Origin: Sediminibacillus massiliensis
GTDB lineage: Bacteria; Bacillota; Bacilli; Bacillales; Amphibacillaceae
Direction: 5' to 3'
DNA: 64,000 bases
Assembly (NCBI RefSeq): GCF_900156915.1
Contig: NZ_LT732535.1
Location: 513,120-577,119, forward strand
Notes under the pieces: model-generated
Told to the model about the DNA's origin: nothing
The model's input: only the letters and a program-made list of their open reading frames with translations
Database searches by the model: none
Shown: positions 62,429 to 64,000 of the stretch, piece after piece
How the letters are laid out: each line of letters opens with the position of its first letter
Numbering within the stretch: the first letter of the stretch is position 1
Translations under genes and position numbers: made by a program

Positions 62429-63253
62429 ATGAACCATTCAGGAGACTTTCATGTACATACTAACTTTTGTCCCCATGGAACCGAGGACCTCATGGAGGAA
62501 TATATAGAAAAAGCAATAAAAAAAGGGTTGAATTGCCTGTCTTTCACAGAGCATGCACCGCTCCCGGAATCTTTCCAGGACCCGGCACCCGGGAATGACA
62601 GCAGTATGACTTTTGAAGTATTCGAAGCATATCTTAAAAAAGGATATCAGTTGAAAGAACAATACAAAAAGGAAATCAACATCAATATCGGTCTCGAAGT
62701 GGACTATATCGAGGGCCATGAACGGGAAACTACCCGCTTTCTGAATGATTACGGAGCTGTAATCGAAGATGCCATTCTCTCTGTGCACATGCTGAAAACG
62801 CCTGATGACAATTATGTATGCCTGGACTACAGCGCGGATGAGTTCGGTAAGATCTCTTCGATATTCGGTTCTGTGGATGCCGTATATGAAAAATACTATC
62901 AAACATTAAAACAGGCGATAGCTTCAGATCTCGGAAAAAATAAACCTACCAGGATGGGGCATGTTACGCTTATCGAAAAATTTTCCCGCAAGTACCCGCC
63001 TGTTCAAAGTTACAATCACGAAATAACTATCATTCTCGATATGATAAAATCAAGAAACTATCAGCTTGACGTCAACAGTGCAGGTCTTTTCAAAGAGCAT
63101 TGCCAAGCAAGCTATCCCCCATTAGATTGGATAAACAAAGCATCCAACTTGGGTATTCCGCTGGTTCCTGGTTCTGACAGCCATAAATCAGACCATTTGA
63201 CCAGGGGCTTCGATTCACTTCCTTATTTAGAGTATTCATGTCCACAACGTTAG
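62429..63253 (+). CDS. hisJ: Histidinol-phosphatase (PHP family, HisJ)
   Basis: The 274-aa PHP-domain enzyme dephosphorylates histidinol phosphate, the step not covered by the monofunctional HisB. It starts SGDFHVHTNFCPHGTEDLMEEYIEKAIKKG and has CLSFTEHAPLPESF, NIGLEVDYIEGHE, ILSVHML and VPGSDSHKSDHL, which give the trinuclear metal ligands. GGCGGAGAA precedes ATG 62429. It is divergent from the his operon, with both promoters in a 208-base gap. The HisC aminotransferase is not in this window. Confidence 0.94.
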   Translation: MNHSGDFHVHTNFCPHGTEDLMEEYIEKAIKKGLNCLSFTEHAPLPESFQDPAPGNDSSMTFEVFEAYLKKGYQLKEQYKKEININIGLEVDYIEGHERETTRFLNDYGAVIEDAILSVHMLKTPDDNYVCLDYSADEFGKISSIFGSVDAVYEKYYQTLKQAIASDLGKNKPTRMGHVTLIEKFSRKYPPVQSYNHEITIILDMIKSRNYQLDVNSAGLFKEHCQASYPPLDWINKASNLGIPLVPGSDSHKSDHLTRGFDSLPYLEYSCPQR

Positions 63254-63263
63254 CTTGTTTCAT

Positions 63264-63298
63264 AGAAAAGCACCCGCCATTTCCGGCAGGTGCTTTAT
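63264..63298. terminator. Terminator between hisJ and the small hydrophilic gene
   Basis: AAAGCACCCGCC pairs with GGCAGGTGCTTT (one mismatch) around a six-base loop, with T-rich sequence after it. It lies between convergent genes. Confidence 0.82.
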
Positions 63299-63302
63299 TC
63301 CA

Positions 63303-63494
63303 TTACTTATCTTCTTTATTATCGTCTTCACGGTCGATAGTTCCATCCATTAACGTATCTTCTACATTTTTATGGGTGTCATCGATACCTTTTTCCACTT
63401 CTGATTGGTTCTTTTTGTCTTTCGACTCATCATAGTTTTGCTCAGATAAGTTTTTGCTTTGTTCTTTGTCTACTTTTTTATTTTCTTCTGCCAT
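63303..63494 (-). CDS. 63-aa highly charged hydrophilic protein
   Basis: The product starts MAEENKKVDKEQSKNLSEQN and consists almost wholly of Lys, Glu, Asp, Asn, Ser and Gln, ending TIDREDDNKEDK. It has no hydrophobic core and is probably disordered. GAGGAGGCAAAGA precedes the ATG, a strong ribosome binding site. I recognise no family; small spore- or stress-related Bacillaceae proteins have similar composition, but that is only a composition argument. Confidence 0.65.
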   Translation of the reverse strand: MAEENKKVDKEQSKNLSEQNYDESKDKKNQSEVEKGIDDTHKNVEDTLMDGTIDREDDNKEDK

Positions 63495-63614
63495 TCTTTG
63501 CCTCCTCGAACCGTTTTAACATTCATCTAAGCTGGATAAATAAAATGTATTACCAACGTATATAGTTTATATTGACAATTTCCCGTCCTGTTAAACTTCC
63601 TTTTATCCCCAAAT

Positions 63615-64000
63615 TCAGAGGACTTCTTTTAACACATTTTCCAAACTTGTTTTAGCAGAACGCATTTGTTCCATATCGATCGATTCGGTGAGGGTGTGCA
63701 ATATACCTTCGTAGTATTCATCAATGGTTGCGATTGCTGAAGTTTTTATTTCCTCAGACGATCTTAGCCAGTGATGTCCATAATGATTCTGGAAACTTTG
63801 CTTATGTGCTTCCAAATCTTTATCCATCCATGGTGATAGAATCTCGTATATTCTTTCTTTCATGATTTCTTTCTCATTCTTCTCGAAAAAAGATTTTTGC
63901 CCTCTGTAATAGCGGTAAATGCCATGGAAATCCACTAGTTCGGACATCTGCGGTCCGGCATGAATTTCTGGAATAGGAATGTCCAGACTATCAGGTTCCG
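63615..64000 (-). CDS. Uncharacterised protein, C-terminal part (cut by window edge)
   Basis: The frame stays open from the stop at 63615 to the window end, so the internal ATG at 63947 is not necessarily the start. The visible part reads PDSLDIPIPEIHAGPQ, then MSELVDFHGIYRYYRGQKSFFEKNEKEIMKERIYEIL and a Trp/His-rich NHYGHHWLRSSEEIKTSAIATIDEYYEG. It is helical and soluble in appearance. It may belong to the DUF2515 (YppC-like) family, but this is a weak recollection. Its promoter and N-terminus are outside the window. Confidence 0.6.
   Translation of the reverse strand, partial: EPDSLDIPIPEIHAGPQMSELVDFHGIYRYYRGQKSFFEKNEKEIMKERIYEILSPWMDKDLEAHKQSFQNHYGHHWLRSSEEIKTSAIATIDEYYEGILHTLTESIDMEQMRSAKTSLENVLKEVL

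Overview
The window looks like chromosome of a low-to-moderate GC, endospore-forming member of the Bacillaceae, most like the Oceanobacillus/Virgibacillus/Lentibacillus side of the family; this placement is inferred from gene content and was not searched. Pointers are the small Bacillaceae-specific families (YhcU-like, DUF2584-like, YqfQ/VrrA-like, DUF6501-like, BH0509-like), a HisZ-dependent short HisG, a HemAT aerotaxis sensor, a CwlC-like signal-less cell-wall hydrolase, strong AGGAGG-type ribosome binding sites and many intrinsic terminators. I saw no rRNA, tRNA, CRISPR array, prophage or insertion sequence.

Layout. 1-8 kb: SbcDC nuclease (5' end cut by the window edge), small Bacillaceae proteins, a fused methionine sulfoxide reductase MsrA-MsrB and a four-helix heme-copper-oxidase-like membrane protein. 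8-17 kb: histidine phosphatase, 7Fe ferredoxin, acylphosphatase, PH-domain protein, a two-enzyme wall hydrolase, a Rieske flavoprotein with an alpha/beta hydrolase, a glycosyltransferase and HemAT. 17-25 kb: threonine aldolase, a first luciferase-like monooxygenase, CvfB, a 49-aa ORF behind two GltC-like boxes, endonuclease IV, CysK with rhodanese, and a lysine riboswitch in front of dapA. 25-37 kb: replication terminator protein Rtp with a candidate Ter site, IlvA, an EamA transporter, a tandem gamma-glutamylcyclotransferase-like protein, a Cof phosphatase, adenosine deaminase, glutamate 5-kinase, and an ATP-grasp / alpha-E-transglutaminase cluster beside UvsE. 37-45 kb: YitT-like protein, an MFS exporter, a second luciferase-like monooxygenase, IlvE, small membrane proteins and a Gfo/Idh/MocA dehydrogenase. 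45-52 kb: the gltA-gltB glutamate synthase operon divergent from its regulator gltC. 52-64 kb: 5'-3' exonuclease with a CHY zinc-finger protein, a second MsrA, a third luciferase-like monooxygenase, and the compact histidine operon hisZ-G-D-B-H-A-F-IE divergent from hisJ.

Amino-acid metabolism dominates: glutamate (gltAB, gltC), a glutamate 5-kinase, lysine (dapA), isoleucine/BCAA (ilvA, ilvE), cysteine (cysK) and histidine (all steps except the HisC aminotransferase). The co-occurrence of rtp, a glutamate kinase and gltC-gltAB recalls the replication-terminus neighbourhood of Bacillus subtilis, so the window probably lies near this chromosome's terminus.

The points most worth a second look are: the Ter-like site next to rtp; a helix that buries the dapA ribosome binding site downstream of a complete lysine riboswitch; a duplicated GltC-like operator in front of a 49-aa ORF; the ATP-grasp plus fused alpha-E/transglutaminase cluster, a predicted but uncharacterised peptide-ligation system; and a sporulation-type amidase fused to a glucosaminidase.
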